From contig JAPZRO010000005.1 of NCBI GenBank assembly GCA_027531395.1, positions 1-64,000 on the forward strand: a stretch of 64,000 nt of DNA, given 5' to 3'. Shown here one piece after another: positions 36,254-46,269 of this stretch. Numbering within the stretch: position 1 is the stretch's first letter; each line of letters begins with the position of its first letter. The translations under genes were made by a program, and so were the position numbers. The notes below the pieces were generated by a model, which saw nothing but the letters and a program-made list of their open reading frames with translations, was not told the origin of the DNA and did not search any database. The stretch comes from Porphyrobacter sp. GTDB taxonomy: Bacteria > Pseudomonadota > Alphaproteobacteria > Sphingomonadales > Sphingomonadaceae.

Positions 36254-36565
36254 ATGACGCGCAAGTCCCCGCTCGACGATCCCGTGAACGCGGCCCACGC
36301 CTGGGCGCGCTATCGCCAGATCATGAAGCTGCTGCTGGCGGTGACGGTGCTGACCGTCGCGCTCGCGATGGGACTGCTGTTCGCCTATAACGGCATGATT
36401 TCGGTGCATTTCTACATCGCCGTGGCGCTCGGCATCAGCCTGACGATGCTGCTTGGCGGCGGCCTGATGGGGCTGGTGTTCCTCAGCAACGGAACCGGCC
36501 ACGACGAATCGGTCGACAACCAGATGCCCGCCCGCGACGAGTTCTGGTCCCCGCCCGAGGATTAG
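36254..36565 (+). CDS. Small two-helix membrane protein
   Basis: This 103-residue protein has two predicted transmembrane helices (about residues 24-46 and 52-76). The N-terminus is basic, with [20 protein letters not shown], and the C-terminal tail is acidic. I do not recognise the family with confidence; similar small proteins accompany [2Fe-2S] and CBS genes in sphingomonads. Its stop overlaps the convergent 2Fe-2S gene by 4 nt. A longer reading upstream overlaps the CBS gene and looks non-coding. Confidence 0.68.
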   Translation: MTRKSPLDDPVNAAHAWARYRQIMKLLLAVTVLTVALAMGLLFAYNGMISVHFYIAVALGISLTMLLGGGLMGLVFLSNGTGHDESVDNQMPARDEFWSPPED

Positions 36566-36975
36566 GCGGGCGGTGTAAGCCGGAAGTCCTCGACCGGCAC
36601 GCCGCCGACCAGATGTTCCTGGATGATCCGTTCGAGCACCGCCGGGCTGCACGAGTGATACCACACTCCGTCTGGCCACACGACCGCGATCGGGCCGGCG
36701 GCGCATATCTGCAGGCAATCGGCCTTGCTCCGCTGCACGCCCCCGCCCGCCCCGCGATTGCTTTCGTCCGTCCGGCGCGGGCCGACGAGGCCCAGCTCTT
36801 TCAGGCGCGACTTGAGGAAGGCCCAGCTCTCCTCCCCCGCCTCGCGCGGGCAGCACTTCTGCTTGTCCGACACCGCGCACAGCATGATGTGGCGCGTGAT
36901 CGCGCTGCCCTTGGCCGGATCGCCGTAATGCTTGGCGAGCGAGGTCTGCGCGGACAGCAGCTCCTGCCGGCTCAT
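36562..36975 (-). CDS. Thioredoxin-like [2Fe-2S] ferredoxin
   Basis: This 137-residue protein has the thioredoxin-like 2Fe-2S layout. A first cysteine group lies in [15 protein letters not shown] near residues 31-45, and a second in [13 protein letters not shown] about 50 residues later. Similar domains occur in NuoE-like proteins and in stand-alone ferredoxins such as Aquifex Fd. The ATG at 36975 overlaps the upstream S9 peptidase stop (ATGA); the open frame continues inside that gene but is a shadow. Confidence 0.85.
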   Translation of the reverse strand: MSRQELLSAQTSLAKHYGDPAKGSAITRHIMLCAVSDKQKCCPREAGEESWAFLKSRLKELGLVGPRRTDESNRGAGGGVQRSKADCLQICAAGPIAVVWPDGVWYHSCSPAVLERIIQEHLVGGVPVEDFRLTPPA

Positions 36976-39131
36976 TCGCTCTGCTCTCCGCCGTCCTGTT
37001 TCAGCCAGCGGTCGAGCCACGCGAACACGGTGTTGTGCCATTGCAGCGAGTTCTTCGCCCCCAGCACCCAGTGGTTCTCGTCCGGGAACACCAGCAGCTG
37101 CGAGGGGATGCCGCGCTCCTGCAGCGCGGTGAAGCTCTGCAGGCCTTGGGTATAGGGCACGCGGAAATCGAGCTCGCCGGTCACCACCAGCATCGGGGTC
37201 TGCCACTTGTCGACATGGTTCGCGGGGTTCCACTTCTCGTAGGTCTCGCGCGCCTTGGTGTAGCTGCCGCCGAAGTCCCAGCGCGGAAACCACAGTTCTT
37301 CCGTGGCATAGTAGAAGCTGCGGGTGTCGAAGATGCCGTCGTGCTGGACGAGGCAATCGAACCGGTCGGGCCAGTTGCCGGCGATCCAGTTGACCATATA
37401 GCCGCCATAGCTCGCCCCCATGGCGCAGGCGCGGTCCTCGTCGATCTGCGGGTCGAGCGCGAGCGCGGCTTCGAGGCCCTTCTTGAGGTCTTCGAGCGGC
37501 CAGCCGCCCCAGTTCTGGTTGATCGCGTCGGTGAAGGCCTGCCCGTATCCGGTGCTGCCGTGGAAATCGACCGAGATCACCGCATAGCCCTGCGACGCGG
37601 TGACGCGCGGGTTCCAGCGGCTCGACCAGCTGTCGTTGAAGCTCCCCTGCGGGCCGCCATGGATGTAGAGGATCGCTGGGATCGGCCCGGTCTGGTCGGC
37701 CAGACGGGTGATCTGGCCCCACACCGTATCGCCATTGGCGCCGGTGAAGCTGAAGCGGCGGGTGACGATGCTCGCAAGTCCGCCAATGCGGGTGGTCGCG
37801 ATATCGGTGAGCGGTCGCGCCTGCCCGCCGGCATCCGAGAGGAACAGCTCGGACGGATTGCCGAGCGAATCGCGGGTGAACAGCAACCGTCCGCCGGGCA
37901 GGCTGACGAGATTGGCGATATGCGCCTCGTTGCCCGCCATCAGATCGAGCCGTTCGACTGTGCCGGTGGCGGGATCGATGCGGAAGGCGGGGGTATCGAG
38001 CACCGATTCCGCCGTGGCGATCAGGCTCTTGCCGTCGGCGCTCCAGGCAAGGCTGCCGAAGCTGAGATCGGTGCCCTCGGTCAGATTGCGCACCGCGCCG
38101 CTGGCGAGATCGAGCAGGCGGACCGAGAGCCGGTCAGCCTCGTAGGTCGGCCGGTCCATCGCCAGCCACGCGAGATATTTGCCGTCGGGCGAGGGGGCCG
38201 GGGCGGTGTCGGTGGCGGCGTTGCTGGCGGTCAGCAGAGTCGGCGCCGCGCCGGTCAGATCGGAGCGGTAGATGTCGAGATTGGTCGAGCCGGGCTCGGC
38301 CCCGTCGGCTTTGCGCGCCACGAAATAGACCTGCGAACCATCGGGCGAGAAGGCAATCTCTTCACCCCCGCCGAAGGGCATGGTCGGGGTGTCGGCGACG
38401 AGGCCCGTGGCGGGGTCGGCGCCGTCGACCGGCACGCCCTCGCCCTGCACCTGTCCGCCTTCGAGCGGGAAGACGAACACGCGGTTGGGCCGCCCCGGCG
38501 TCGCCCAGCGATCCCAGTGGCGGTAGAATCCGCCCGCGCCGTCATAGAGCCTTCCGGTGCCCGGGCCGGGCAAGTGTGCTGCGGGCTGGCTCGCGCAGCC
38601 GAACTTCGGGCAGTCGCGCGGCACCTCGGCCCATAGCGCGATGGCCTTGCCATCGGGGGAAAGCTCGAAACCGGCAATGTCGACATCGGGGAAGCCCGCC
38701 ACCAGCTCGGGCGTGCCGGTCTTCCCGTCCTTGCCGAGTGCGATGCGCCACACCCGCCCGCGCGGCTCCACCCCGTCGCCCTGCGGATGCCCGCTGCTCA
38801 GCACATAGAGCGCGCCATCGGGCCCGAAGGCGGGCGAGGAGGCCTTGATCCCGAAGGTGAGCGCGACCGGCTGCGCGCCGGGCCGCGTCAGATCGAGCAG
38901 GTAATAGCCGGTCTGGCGGGCTAGGGTTTCGGGATCGGTGGTGGTGACGCCATAGACCGCCAGCGTGCCCGCACCGTTCACCGCCGGCGCACCGAGGCGC
39001 GGGAGGGTCACGAGATCCTGCGCGGTCATCGGCGGCATGGTGACGCCGGGGACGGTAGCGGTGGTTTCAGCCGCCAGCGGTGTGGCGGAAAGAGCGGCGG
39101 CCAGCGCGCCGAGAGCAATGAGGTTACGCAT
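36972..39131 (-). CDS. S9-family (prolyl oligopeptidase-type) peptidase
   Basis: This 719-residue secreted or periplasmic serine peptidase has a signal peptide (about 1-21, ending PLAA). A beta-propeller follows, and the C-terminal alpha/beta-hydrolase domain carries the triad: Ser in GASYGGYM, Asp in GELDFRVPY and His in FPDENHWV. The family includes acylaminoacyl and dipeptidyl peptidases, and the exact specificity is unknown. The longer frame to 39254 is not needed. Its stop overlaps the 2Fe-2S gene. Confidence 0.9.
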   Translation of the reverse strand: MRNLIALGALAAALSATPLAAETTATVPGVTMPPMTAQDLVTLPRLGAPAVNGAGTLAVYGVTTTDPETLARQTGYYLLDLTRPGAQPVALTFGIKASSPAFGPDGALYVLSSGHPQGDGVEPRGRVWRIALGKDGKTGTPELVAGFPDVDIAGFELSPDGKAIALWAEVPRDCPKFGCASQPAAHLPGPGTGRLYDGAGGFYRHWDRWATPGRPNRVFVFPLEGGQVQGEGVPVDGADPATGLVADTPTMPFGGGEEIAFSPDGSQVYFVARKADGAEPGSTNLDIYRSDLTGAAPTLLTASNAATDTAPAPSPDGKYLAWLAMDRPTYEADRLSVRLLDLASGAVRNLTEGTDLSFGSLAWSADGKSLIATAESVLDTPAFRIDPATGTVERLDLMAGNEAHIANLVSLPGGRLLFTRDSLGNPSELFLSDAGGQARPLTDIATTRIGGLASIVTRRFSFTGANGDTVWGQITRLADQTGPIPAILYIHGGPQGSFNDSWSSRWNPRVTASQGYAVISVDFHGSTGYGQAFTDAINQNWGGWPLEDLKKGLEAALALDPQIDEDRACAMGASYGGYMVNWIAGNWPDRFDCLVQHDGIFDTRSFYYATEELWFPRWDFGGSYTKARETYEKWNPANHVDKWQTPMLVVTGELDFRVPYTQGLQSFTALQERGIPSQLLVFPDENHWVLGAKNSLQWHNTVFAWLDRWLKQDGGEQSE

Positions 39132-39172
39132 GGGACGCGGGATTAGCCTGCCCGGCGTCCCTGCGCCAGCGT

Positions 39173-39718
39173 TCAGGGCTTCTTGCCGACGATCCGCGCG
39201 ATTTCGGCCTGCACCAGCTTTTCGACCATCGCCGGCAGGTTGGCTTCGAGCCATTCGGCCAGCATCGGGCGCAGCAGCTCGCGGGTCAGCCCTTCGAGCG
39301 AGGTCTCACCCGAGCGCACGATCTGCGGGCGCGCCGGAGGTTCAGCCAGCATCGCCAGTGCGGCGAGGTTTTCCTGCATCGCGCTGCGCACGCCATCGGC
39401 GATCAGCGGGGTCTCGTCGGTAAGGTCACCAGCCGGTTCGAGCGGCATTGCCGGAGCATGGGCCGGAGCATGGGCAGGCGCTTCGGCCTCGGGCGTGAAT
39501 TCCATTTCGGCGAGATCGAGCACCTCTTCCTCGTCGCGCACCTTATGCGGGGGTGATGCTTCGGTCGCGGGAGGGAAGGGGGTGGCGGTGACGCTCTGCT
39601 CGGCTACCAGCTCGCGCCGGCGACGCGCTTCCAGCGCCACGGCGCGGTTGTCGCGCGCGATCACCTTCTTGATCGATTCGAGGATTTCCTCGACCGACGC
39701 TTCGCCTTCATGCCCCAT
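39173..39718 (-). CDS. DUF2497 / PopZ-family polar organising protein
   Basis: This 181-residue protein has the two conserved ends of the PopZ family. The N-terminal amphipathic helix is SVEEILESIKKVIARD, near residues 8-23. The C-terminal LRPMLAEWLEANLPAMVEKLV is the self-assembly region. The middle is acidic and proline/alanine-rich, with AHAPAHAPA repeats. In Caulobacter, PopZ forms a polar matrix that anchors ParB at the pole. The order PCMT-like, tolC, DUF2497 matches the Caulobacter popZ neighbourhood from memory. Confidence 0.85.
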   Translation of the reverse strand: MGHEGEASVEEILESIKKVIARDNRAVALEARRRRELVAEQSVTATPFPPATEASPPHKVRDEEEVLDLAEMEFTPEAEAPAHAPAHAPAMPLEPAGDLTDETPLIADGVRSAMQENLAALAMLAEPPARPQIVRSGETSLEGLTRELLRPMLAEWLEANLPAMVEKLVQAEIARIVGKKP

Positions 39719-39760
39719 GTCTAACCCTCGTCGTGTCCGGACGCTGTCCCGAATCGGGAC

Positions 39761-41236
39761 TTACTTCTCGCCCGGCAGCAGTTGCGGGCCGATTGTTGCG
39801 TCGGGGGCGGGAATGTCAACGGTGCGGGTCGATTTCGCCTGCGGCTCGGGGTCGCGATCCCAGTCCCATATCTTGTCGTGGACCCGCTCGTAATTGACCG
39901 CCGGATCATAGAGCACGCCGCCGGTGTCGAGGTTGAGATCGCGCGCTTCGGCCCGTCCCATCAGCGCCAGCAGGGTGAACCCGGCGACATAGGCGTTGCG
40001 CCGCGCGGTCACCAGCTGGGCGCGGGCCTGCAGCAGTTCCTGCTCAGCGTTGAGCACGTCGAGAATCTGGCGGTTGCCGATCGAGTTCTCCGCCCGCACG
40101 CCTTCAAGGCTGAGCTCGGCGGCTTCGACGGCGGCCTGCGCGCTCTTGATCACCGCATTGGCGGCCTGCCAGTTGGAGAAGGTCGAGCGGGTTTCGGCGA
40201 TGATCTGGCGTTCGGAGGCGATCACGTCCTCCAGCGCGGCGCTTTCGCGCGCGCCGGCCTGCCGCTGGCGCGCCGCCGGTTCGCCGCCCTGGAACAGCGG
40301 GATGGTGACCTGCACCCCGGCATTGGCGGTCTTTTCGCTCTGCGCGAACTGCGCCGCGACCGGACCGCCGAGCGTGCCGAAGAAATCGCTGTACTGGCCG
40401 TTCACGAACAGGCCCACGGTCGGAAGACGACCCGAACCGGCGACCTTGGTGTCATAGCCCGCGGCCTCGGCGCGCTCCTTGGCGGCGATGAGGTTGGGGT
40501 TGTTCTCCAGCGCGGCGACGATCGCCTCGCCCACCGTGTCGGGCAGGCCGGGCAACGGCGGCGGGGCATCGAGCGCGCCGGGCGCGCGGCCGACAAGGCG
40601 GATATAGGTCTCGCGCGCGGCGATCAGGTTGGCCTGCGCGGCCTGCAGGTCGCCCTCCGCCACCGCCAGGCGCGAACGCGACTGGGCGACGTCGGTGATC
40701 GTCAGATCGCCGATCTGGAAGCGGTCGCTGGTGGCTTCGAGATTGGTCTTGAGCACCGCGACGTTGTTGGTCGCCAGTGCCGCCAGCGCTTCGGTGCGCA
40801 GCACGTCCATATAGGCCGCGACGACCTGGCTGAAGATCGCGCTTTCGGTGTTGCGCAGATCGGCCGCGCCGGCCTCGACCCGGTTCTTGGCCGCCTGCAC
40901 CCCGTTGCGGATCGCGCCGCCCGAATAGACCGGCACCAGCACCTGGGCCTGCACCCCGAGGTTGCGCTCGGGCGCGGTGAAGGAGTTGGCCGACTGGCGG
41001 ATGAATTCGATATGCGTCGCGGTGACGGTAGCCGAGGGCAGGCCCTGCGCGCGCTGGATCGTCACGCCTTCATCGGTGGCGCGCTGGTTGGCGCGCGCGG
41101 CTTCGAGCGTGGGGTTGGTGTTGTAGGCCTCGACAAGCGCCTCGCGCAGGTTGTCGGCCCCGGCGGGAACCGCCAGCGCGAAGGCCAGCAGGCTCGCCGA
41201 TCCGGCCAGCCAGGAAAGGGCAGGCTTGCGGTTCAC
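39761..41236 (-). CDS. tolC: TolC-family outer membrane efflux protein
   Basis: This 491-residue protein has a signal peptide (about 1-27, ending PAGA) and two repeats of the outer-membrane efflux domain. These form long coiled-coil hairpins such as NTESAIFSQVVAAYMDVLR and AERAEAAGYDTKV-type segments. It forms a trimeric channel used by RND pumps and type I secretion. No transporter gene is adjacent. Its start overlaps the upstream PCMT-like gene by 4 nt, and both are probably driven from the promoter at 41872-41900. Confidence 0.93.
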   Translation of the reverse strand: MNRKPALSWLAGSASLLAFALAVPAGADNLREALVEAYNTNPTLEAARANQRATDEGVTIQRAQGLPSATVTATHIEFIRQSANSFTAPERNLGVQAQVLVPVYSGGAIRNGVQAAKNRVEAGAADLRNTESAIFSQVVAAYMDVLRTEALAALATNNVAVLKTNLEATSDRFQIGDLTITDVAQSRSRLAVAEGDLQAAQANLIAARETYIRLVGRAPGALDAPPPLPGLPDTVGEAIVAALENNPNLIAAKERAEAAGYDTKVAGSGRLPTVGLFVNGQYSDFFGTLGGPVAAQFAQSEKTANAGVQVTIPLFQGGEPAARQRQAGARESAALEDVIASERQIIAETRSTFSNWQAANAVIKSAQAAVEAAELSLEGVRAENSIGNRQILDVLNAEQELLQARAQLVTARRNAYVAGFTLLALMGRAEARDLNLDTGGVLYDPAVNYERVHDKIWDWDRDPEPQAKSTRTVDIPAPDATIGPQLLPGEK

Positions 41237-41856
41237 GCGAAGGTCCAGCCCTTGGGCACGTCGAAAGCGTGGAGCACCGGGATGCCGAGATCCTCGACCG
41301 GCTGGAGCGTGACCTTGCCCGCGACCTTGCGGCCCGCAGCAAGCCGCGTGACCTGCCGCAGCACGAGGCCCGAAACGATCCGCCCGTCCTCGGCCAGCCG
41401 GGCGGCGAGAGACTCGGGCAGCTGCTCGATCGCGCCGTCGACGACGATCAGCGTGTAATCGCCCGCGCCGCTGGCGGTTGCGGCTTCGGCGGCGGGGATG
41501 GTCGCAAGGCTGGCGACCAGCGGGCGCAGCAGCTCGGCGAGGTAGCCGGTGCCGCCTTCGACCACCAGCACGCGATCGTCGCGGGCCGGCTGGGCTTCGA
41601 GCAGCAGCTTGCCGTAGAACAGCGGCGCGGCGAGGTGGCCGCCGGAGTCTTGGGCCGCACCGAGCGCAACCGCCCGGTCGATATAGGCGACGGCGGCCTT
41701 GTCTGCCGGGAGGAAATCCTCACGCGGGACGGCCAGCATGCGGGCCAGCACATATTCCTCGTTGACGCCGCTGGTGCGCAGCTGGCTGTCGATCATCGCG
41801 CGGCGGGCGACGCTGGTGTCGGTCTTGGGATCACGGGTCATGGTAAGTTCGGTCAT
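41233..41856 (-). CDS. Protein-L-isoaspartate O-methyltransferase-like protein
   Basis: This 207-residue PCMT-family protein has an R-A-M-I-D-S-Q-L-R-T-SGV opening near residues 19-31, PREDFLP, and a SAM site VVEGGTGYLAELL. The SAM motif is a weaker form of the usual GxGxGY, so methylation activity is uncertain; many alphaproteobacterial tolC-linked copies look like this. The ATG at 41856 has GGAG 6 bases upstream. A second ATG at 41841 has no ribosome-binding site. Confidence 0.85.
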   Translation of the reverse strand: MTELTMTRDPKTDTSVARRAMIDSQLRTSGVNEEYVLARMLAVPREDFLPADKAAVAYIDRAVALGAAQDSGGHLAAPLFYGKLLLEAQPARDDRVLVVEGGTGYLAELLRPLVASLATIPAAEAATASGAGDYTLIVVDGAIEQLPESLAARLAEDGRIVSGLVLRQVTRLAAGRKVAGKVTLQPVEDLGIPVLHAFDVPKGWTFA

Positions 41857-41868
41857 GCTTGCTCCGAA

Positions 41869-41900
41869 AGCTGTATTAGTGACACAATACAGCTCGTCAA
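41869..41900 (-). promoter_or_regulatory. Promoter with overlapping operator-like palindrome, PCMT/tolC operon
   Basis: On the minus strand, a -35 (TTGACG, 41900-41895), a 17-bp spacer and a -10 (AATACA, 41877-41872) lie just upstream of the PCMT-like start. The perfect 9-bp inverted repeat AGCTGTATT-N8-AATACAGCT (41869-41894) covers the spacer and -10, a likely repressor site. The implied leader is only about 10 nt. The same TGTATT-N8-AATAC core occurs at 9065-9083. Confidence 0.6.
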
Positions 41901-41983
41901 TCCTTCCTTAGACGCGCCTGCCGCGTGTTCCAAGGTCTTTGCGCCGTTTCGAGCCCGCCGTCGGGGCTGCATCATTTCGGGCT

Positions 41984-42012
41984 TTGACCTTGTTCGCCAC
42001 CGGTGCTTAGGG
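41984..42012 (+). promoter_or_regulatory. Possible promoter for fumC
   Basis: TTGACC at 41984-41989 is a good -35. The hexamer 17 bp downstream (TTAGGG, 42007-42012) is a poor -10, so the call is weak. Confidence 0.3.
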
Positions 42013-42062
42013 AAGCGCACAATCAAGCGGGATTGTATTCGACTTACGCAGGGATAGGTTCG

Positions 42063-43478
42063 ATGAGTGACATGACCAACAACGGGCAGGATGTGCGGAT
42101 CGAAACCGATTCGCTCGGTGAAGTGGCGGTTCCGGCGCATGTCCATTGGGGCGCGCAGACGCAGCGTTCGATTGTCAATTTCCCGATCGGCGGCGAGCGC
42201 ATGCCGCCCGCGCTGGTGCGCGCGCTGGGCATCCAGAAGCTTTCGGCGGCCAAGGCCAACATGAAGCTCGGCGTGCTCGATGCGGGGATCGGCGAGGCGA
42301 TCGTGCAGGCCGCGCGCGAGGTGATCGACGGCACGCTGGCCGACCAGTTCCCGCTGGTGGTGTGGCAGACCGGCTCGGGCACCCAGTCGAACATGAACGC
42401 CAACGAGGTGATCGCCAGCCGCGCGAACGAGATTCTCACCGGCAAGAAGGGCGGCAAGAGCCCGGTTCACCCCAATGATCACTGCAACATGGGGCAGTCG
42501 TCGAACGACACCTTCCCCACCGCCATGCACATCGCTGCCGCGCACGAGGCGATCACCCACCTGATCCCGGCGCTCAAGAAGCTGCACGGCGCGCTCGATG
42601 CCAAGGCGCAGGAGTTTGCCGGCATCGTCAAGATCGGCCGCACCCACTTGCAGGATGCGACTCCGATGACGCTCGGGCAGGAATTCTCGGGGTATGCCAA
42701 GCAGATCGAATACGGCATTGCCCGTGTCGAAGCGACTTTGCCGCGCGTGCTCGAACTGGCGCAGGGCGGCACCGCGGTCGGCACCGGGATCAACGCCAAG
42801 GTCGGCTTCGATGTCGCCTTTGCCGCCGAAGTCGCGGCCGAGACCGGCCACGCCTTCGTCACTGCCCCCAACAAGTTCGAAGCCCTCGCCGCGCATGACG
42901 CGATGGTCGAGATCTCGGGCGCGCTCAACACGCTCGCGGTCAGCCTTATGAAGATCGCCAACGATATCCGCCTGCTCGGCTCCGGTCCGCGTTCGGGTCT
43001 CGGCGAACTGAGCCTGCCCGCCAACGAGCCGGGCTCCTCGATCATGCCGGGCAAGGTCAACCCGACCCAGTGCGAGGCGATGACGATGGTCTGCGCGCAG
43101 GTGATGGGCAACAACACCGCCGTCACCGTGGCCGGATCGCATGGCCATCTCGAACTCAACGTGTTCAAGCCGGTGATCATCTACAACGTGCTGCAGTCGA
43201 TCAAGCTGCTGGGCGATGCCAGCCACGCCTTCACCGACAATTGCGTGGTGGGGATCGAGGCGAACCAGACCCGCATCACCCAGCTGCTCAACGAAAGCCT
43301 GATGCTGGTGACCGCGCTCAACCCGCATATCGGCTACGACAACGCGGCCAAGATCGCCAAGAAGGCCCATGCCGAAGGCACCACGCTCAAGGCGGCGGCG
43401 CTGGAGCTCGGCCTGCTGACCGAAGAGCAGTTCGCGCAGTGGGTGGTGCCCACCGACATGATCCGCCCACGGGATTGA
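42063..43478 (+). CDS. fumC: Class II fumarate hydratase
   Basis: This 471-residue fumarase interconverts fumarate and malate in the TCA cycle. It is the iron-free, oxygen-stable type of the aspartase/fumarase superfamily. [16 protein letters not shown] and the signature [15 protein letters not shown] (about residues 323-337) are present, with catalytic serine and lysine in that loop. The ATG at 42063 and one at 42072 are both plausible; codons before 42063 look non-coding. Confidence 0.95.
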   Translation: MSDMTNNGQDVRIETDSLGEVAVPAHVHWGAQTQRSIVNFPIGGERMPPALVRALGIQKLSAAKANMKLGVLDAGIGEAIVQAAREVIDGTLADQFPLVVWQTGSGTQSNMNANEVIASRANEILTGKKGGKSPVHPNDHCNMGQSSNDTFPTAMHIAAAHEAITHLIPALKKLHGALDAKAQEFAGIVKIGRTHLQDATPMTLGQEFSGYAKQIEYGIARVEATLPRVLELAQGGTAVGTGINAKVGFDVAFAAEVAAETGHAFVTAPNKFEALAAHDAMVEISGALNTLAVSLMKIANDIRLLGSGPRSGLGELSLPANEPGSSIMPGKVNPTQCEAMTMVCAQVMGNNTAVTVAGSHGHLELNVFKPVIIYNVLQSIKLLGDASHAFTDNCVVGIEANQTRITQLLNESLMLVTALNPHIGYDNAAKIAKKAHAEGTTLKAAALELGLLTEEQFAQWVVPTDMIRPRD

Positions 43479-43530
43479 TTCCCGGGGCCGGGTTTCGACC
43501 AAGGCCTGACCTTGCCCGACGACAAGCGCC

Positions 43531-43562
43531 CGCCCCGGTAGCCATCGCGCCGCCGGGGCGTT
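43531..43562 (+). terminator. Possible weak terminator after fumC
   Basis: CGCCCCGG and CCGGGGCG pair across a 14-nt loop, followed by only TT. Confidence 0.4.
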
Positions 43563-43578
43563 ATCGCTGGCTGGCATA

Positions 43579-44856
43579 ATGACCACGACCCGTATCACCG
43601 ATCCTGCCCCCGCCACTTCGGGCGTGACCGTGCCCTTCCGCACGGTGCTGTTCTCGATGGTGGTGCTGTGGGCGACCTATTTCATCCTCACCACGGTGCG
43701 CAGCCTGGTGATGGATTTCGACCTCCAGTTCGAACTCGGCTGGCGGCGTCTGGTGGTGACAGGGCCGGGCATCGCCTTCACCATGGTGCTGTGGCTGCTG
43801 CTGCGGCTGGTCGACACCCGCCCGCTGTGGATCAAGATTTCCGCCGGGATCGTGCTGGCCATGCCGGTCGCGCTGGCGATCGGGCAGGTCAACCACCTCG
43901 TGTTCAAGGACATGGAGGCGGTGCAGGAGCAGGCCTACGCCAAGAAGTACAACCTGAACCTGCGGCGCGACGAAAGCGGCAACCTGCTGGTCGATGTGCC
44001 GGTGCGGCGGGTCAGTCCGGCCGGCGAGGGCGGGGCTGCCGAAGCGACGGCTCCGGGTGACGAGACGGTGGATTCGCAGAGCATCGTGATCGCGCCGGCG
44101 GAAACCTACGCCGACTTCTGGCGCAAGCTGCTCGACATTGCGCTCGGGCGCTACTTCCTGCTGCTGGCCTGGGCCTCGACCTATTTCGCGCTGCTCGCGG
44201 GCGTGCAGGCCCGCGCGGCCCAGCGCCGCGAGGAGCAGTTCCGCTCCGCCGCCAAGGCCGCCGAGCTGCGCTCCCTGCGCTATCAAGTGAACCCGCATTT
44301 CCTGTTCAACACGCTGAATTCGCTGTCCGCGCTGGTGATGACGGGCAAGGCCGAGCGGGCCGAGAAGATGATCCAGACGATCAGCCGCTTCTACCGCCAC
44401 AGCCTTGCCAACGAGCCGACCGCCGATGTGGCCCTGCGCGACGAATTCGATCTCCAGCAGCTCTATCTCGATATCGAGGCGGTGCGCTTTCCCAAGCGGC
44501 TGGTGTGCGTCTTCGACCTGCCGCACGATCTCGAGGAGGCGCGCGTGCCGGGGATGATCCTCCAGCCGCTGGTCGAGAATTCGGTCAAATACGCGATTTC
44601 CGCCGTCGCCCGCCCGGTCACCATCACGCTGGCCGCGCGCGAGGAGTTCGACCGGCTGGTGATCACCGTCAGTGACGACGGCCCGGGTGTGCCGCAGGGC
44701 GCCAACCACGGTTTCGGCATCGGCCTTGCCAATGTGCGCGACCGGCTGGAGGCACGCTTCGGCCCTGACATCGGCTTCACCTCGGCCCCGGTGCCGGGCG
44801 GCTACCGCACCGAGATCCGCATTCCTTTGACCCGAAGCACAACCCGCCATGACTGA
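43579..44856 (+). CDS. LytS/AlgZ-type sensor histidine kinase
   Basis: This 425-residue kinase has four predicted membrane helices (about residues 18-42, 57-78, 84-105 and 186-208). The third and fourth are split by a periplasmic or cytoplasmic loop of about 80 residues. The His_kinase domain has RYQVNPHFLFNTLNSLS with H240 as the phosphoacceptor. The ATPase domain has LVENSVKYA and DDGPGV. Its stop overlaps the response-regulator gene by 8 nt. The signal sensed is unknown. Confidence 0.9.
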   Translation: MTTTRITDPAPATSGVTVPFRTVLFSMVVLWATYFILTTVRSLVMDFDLQFELGWRRLVVTGPGIAFTMVLWLLLRLVDTRPLWIKISAGIVLAMPVALAIGQVNHLVFKDMEAVQEQAYAKKYNLNLRRDESGNLLVDVPVRRVSPAGEGGAAEATAPGDETVDSQSIVIAPAETYADFWRKLLDIALGRYFLLLAWASTYFALLAGVQARAAQRREEQFRSAAKAAELRSLRYQVNPHFLFNTLNSLSALVMTGKAERAEKMIQTISRFYRHSLANEPTADVALRDEFDLQQLYLDIEAVRFPKRLVCVFDLPHDLEEARVPGMILQPLVENSVKYAISAVARPVTITLAAREEFDRLVITVSDDGPGVPQGANHGFGIGLANVRDRLEARFGPDIGFTSAPVPGGYRTEIRIPLTRSTTRHD

Positions 44857-45604
44857 CACCCAGACCGAAACCACTGCCCTCAGAACCCTGATCGTCGATG
44901 ACGAGCCGCTCGCGGTCGAACGGGTGCAGGTGATCTGCGCCGAGATCCCGAGCGTCCGCGTCGTCGGTACCGCCAGCGATGGCGCCGCCGCCCTGCGCCT
45001 TGCCGAAAAGCTCGAACCCGATCTGGTGCTGCTCGACATGACCATGCCCGAGCTCGACGGGCTCGGCGTGGCGCGCAAGCTGGCCGAGCAGGATCAGGCA
45101 CCGGTGGTGATCTTCGTCACCGCGCATGATCACTTTGCGGTCGAGGCCTTCGATTGCGAGGCGGTCGACTACGTTCTGAAGCCCGTCGCAGCCGACCGGC
45201 TGGAACGCGCGATCGAGCGTGCGCTCGCCCGCCGCGGCCAGCGCCGCCAGAAGACCAGCCGCTATCTCGACGAGCTCTGGGTGCCGCACCGCTCCGAACT
45301 GCTGCGGATCGCGGTGAGCGAGGTTCACCAGATCGACGCCGAGCGCGATTACGTGCGCCTGCATGTCGGCGGCGAGGATACCGCGCGCTCCTACCTGCTG
45401 CTCCAGACCATCGCCGGGCTCGAAGCGCGGCTCGATCCCGAGGAATTCATCCGCATCCACCGCTCTACCATCCTGCGGCGCGACAACATCCGCGGCCTGC
45501 GCCACGACGGGCTCGGGGTGTGGTCGGTGGAACTCCAGAACGGCGAAGCCCTGCGCATCGGCCGCACCTACCTCGCCCGCGTCAAGGCGATGGCTGGAAG
45601 GTAG
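44849..45604 (+). CDS. LytTR-family response regulator
   Basis: This 251-residue regulator has an N-terminal receiver domain, with D63 in LLDMTMPELDG as the phosphorylation site and acidic residues in IVDDEPL. A C-terminal LytTR DNA-binding domain runs from about residue 145 and contains RIHRSTILRRDNI. It pairs with the histidine kinase upstream, whose gene it overlaps. Targets cannot be inferred from this window. Confidence 0.93.
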   Translation: MTDTQTETTALRTLIVDDEPLAVERVQVICAEIPSVRVVGTASDGAAALRLAEKLEPDLVLLDMTMPELDGLGVARKLAEQDQAPVVIFVTAHDHFAVEAFDCEAVDYVLKPVAADRLERAIERALARRGQRRQKTSRYLDELWVPHRSELLRIAVSEVHQIDAERDYVRLHVGGEDTARSYLLLQTIAGLEARLDPEEFIRIHRSTILRRDNIRGLRHDGLGVWSVELQNGEALRIGRTYLARVKAMAGR

Positions 45605-45645
45605 GAAGGGTTCTTGTTTTCTATCGCGCCACCGCAGGTGGCCAC

Positions 45646-45686
45646 AAAAAAAGGCCCGAACCCCAGGGACTGGAAGGGTTCGGGCC
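45646..45686 (-). terminator. Intrinsic terminator for the UrcA gene
   Basis: GGCCCGAACCC (45653-45663) and GGGTTCGGGCC (45676-45686) form a perfect 11-bp stem. On the minus strand it is followed by seven Ts. Confidence 0.9.
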
Positions 45687-45732
45687 GTAACGGCTGCACC
45701 GCGGGGATGGTGCGCCGTAGACATTGCGCGGT

Positions 45733-46041
45733 TCAGCCGCCGCGCTGCCGGTCTCCATTGAGGAGCGCGACCTGCTGGCGCGCATCGGCGCGGGCCATGG
45801 CGAGGCAGTCGCGCACTTCCTGGGTGAGCACGCGCGAGCCGGTGGTCAGGCTGTTGACGCGGCATACGGTGCGCACCGCCTTCTCGATCCGCTGGTCGAG
45901 CAGCTTCTGGCCCGATGCGGTGCCGAGGTTGATGTCGGAAAGCTTCACCTCGATGGTCATCTTCTCGACCTCGGTGGCGTAGGCAGGGGCGGTGGTACAG
46001 ACGAGGCCGAGCGCGGCCGCGGCGATAGCAAGGGTCTTCAT
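45733..46041 (-). CDS. UrcA-family secreted protein
   Basis: This 102-residue protein has a signal peptide (about 1-22, ending AYA). The body follows the UrcA family: KLSDINLGTASGQKLLDQRIEKAVRTVCR, then a second cysteine in VRDCLAMARADA. The two cysteines probably form a disulfide in the periplasm. The family is named for a uranium-responsive gene in Caulobacter; its role is unknown. GGAGGAT lies 6 bases upstream of the ATG at 46041, and a clear terminator follows. Confidence 0.88.
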   Translation of the reverse strand: MKTLAIAAAALGLVCTTAPAYATEVEKMTIEVKLSDINLGTASGQKLLDQRIEKAVRTVCRVNSLTTGSRVLTQEVRDCLAMARADARQQVALLNGDRQRGG

Positions 46042-46269
46042 GGTTATCCTCCGTAGGCAGGTGGCCTGTGATCGGGCGGGGGTGCCGATCCGGGGGTTGC
46101 CAGGCTTTCTGCCGAACCATGGAATAGGCCGATTCGGGCGAGGCTTCAGCTTGAGGTCGATCAACCCCGGTCAAGCGTTCGACCGGCGGAGCGGCTTCCG
46201 GACGGACGGCGCGAAGCGGGCGACAAATGGCGGTTTCCAATCGACCGGCGCATCGCCATACTGGCGCGG

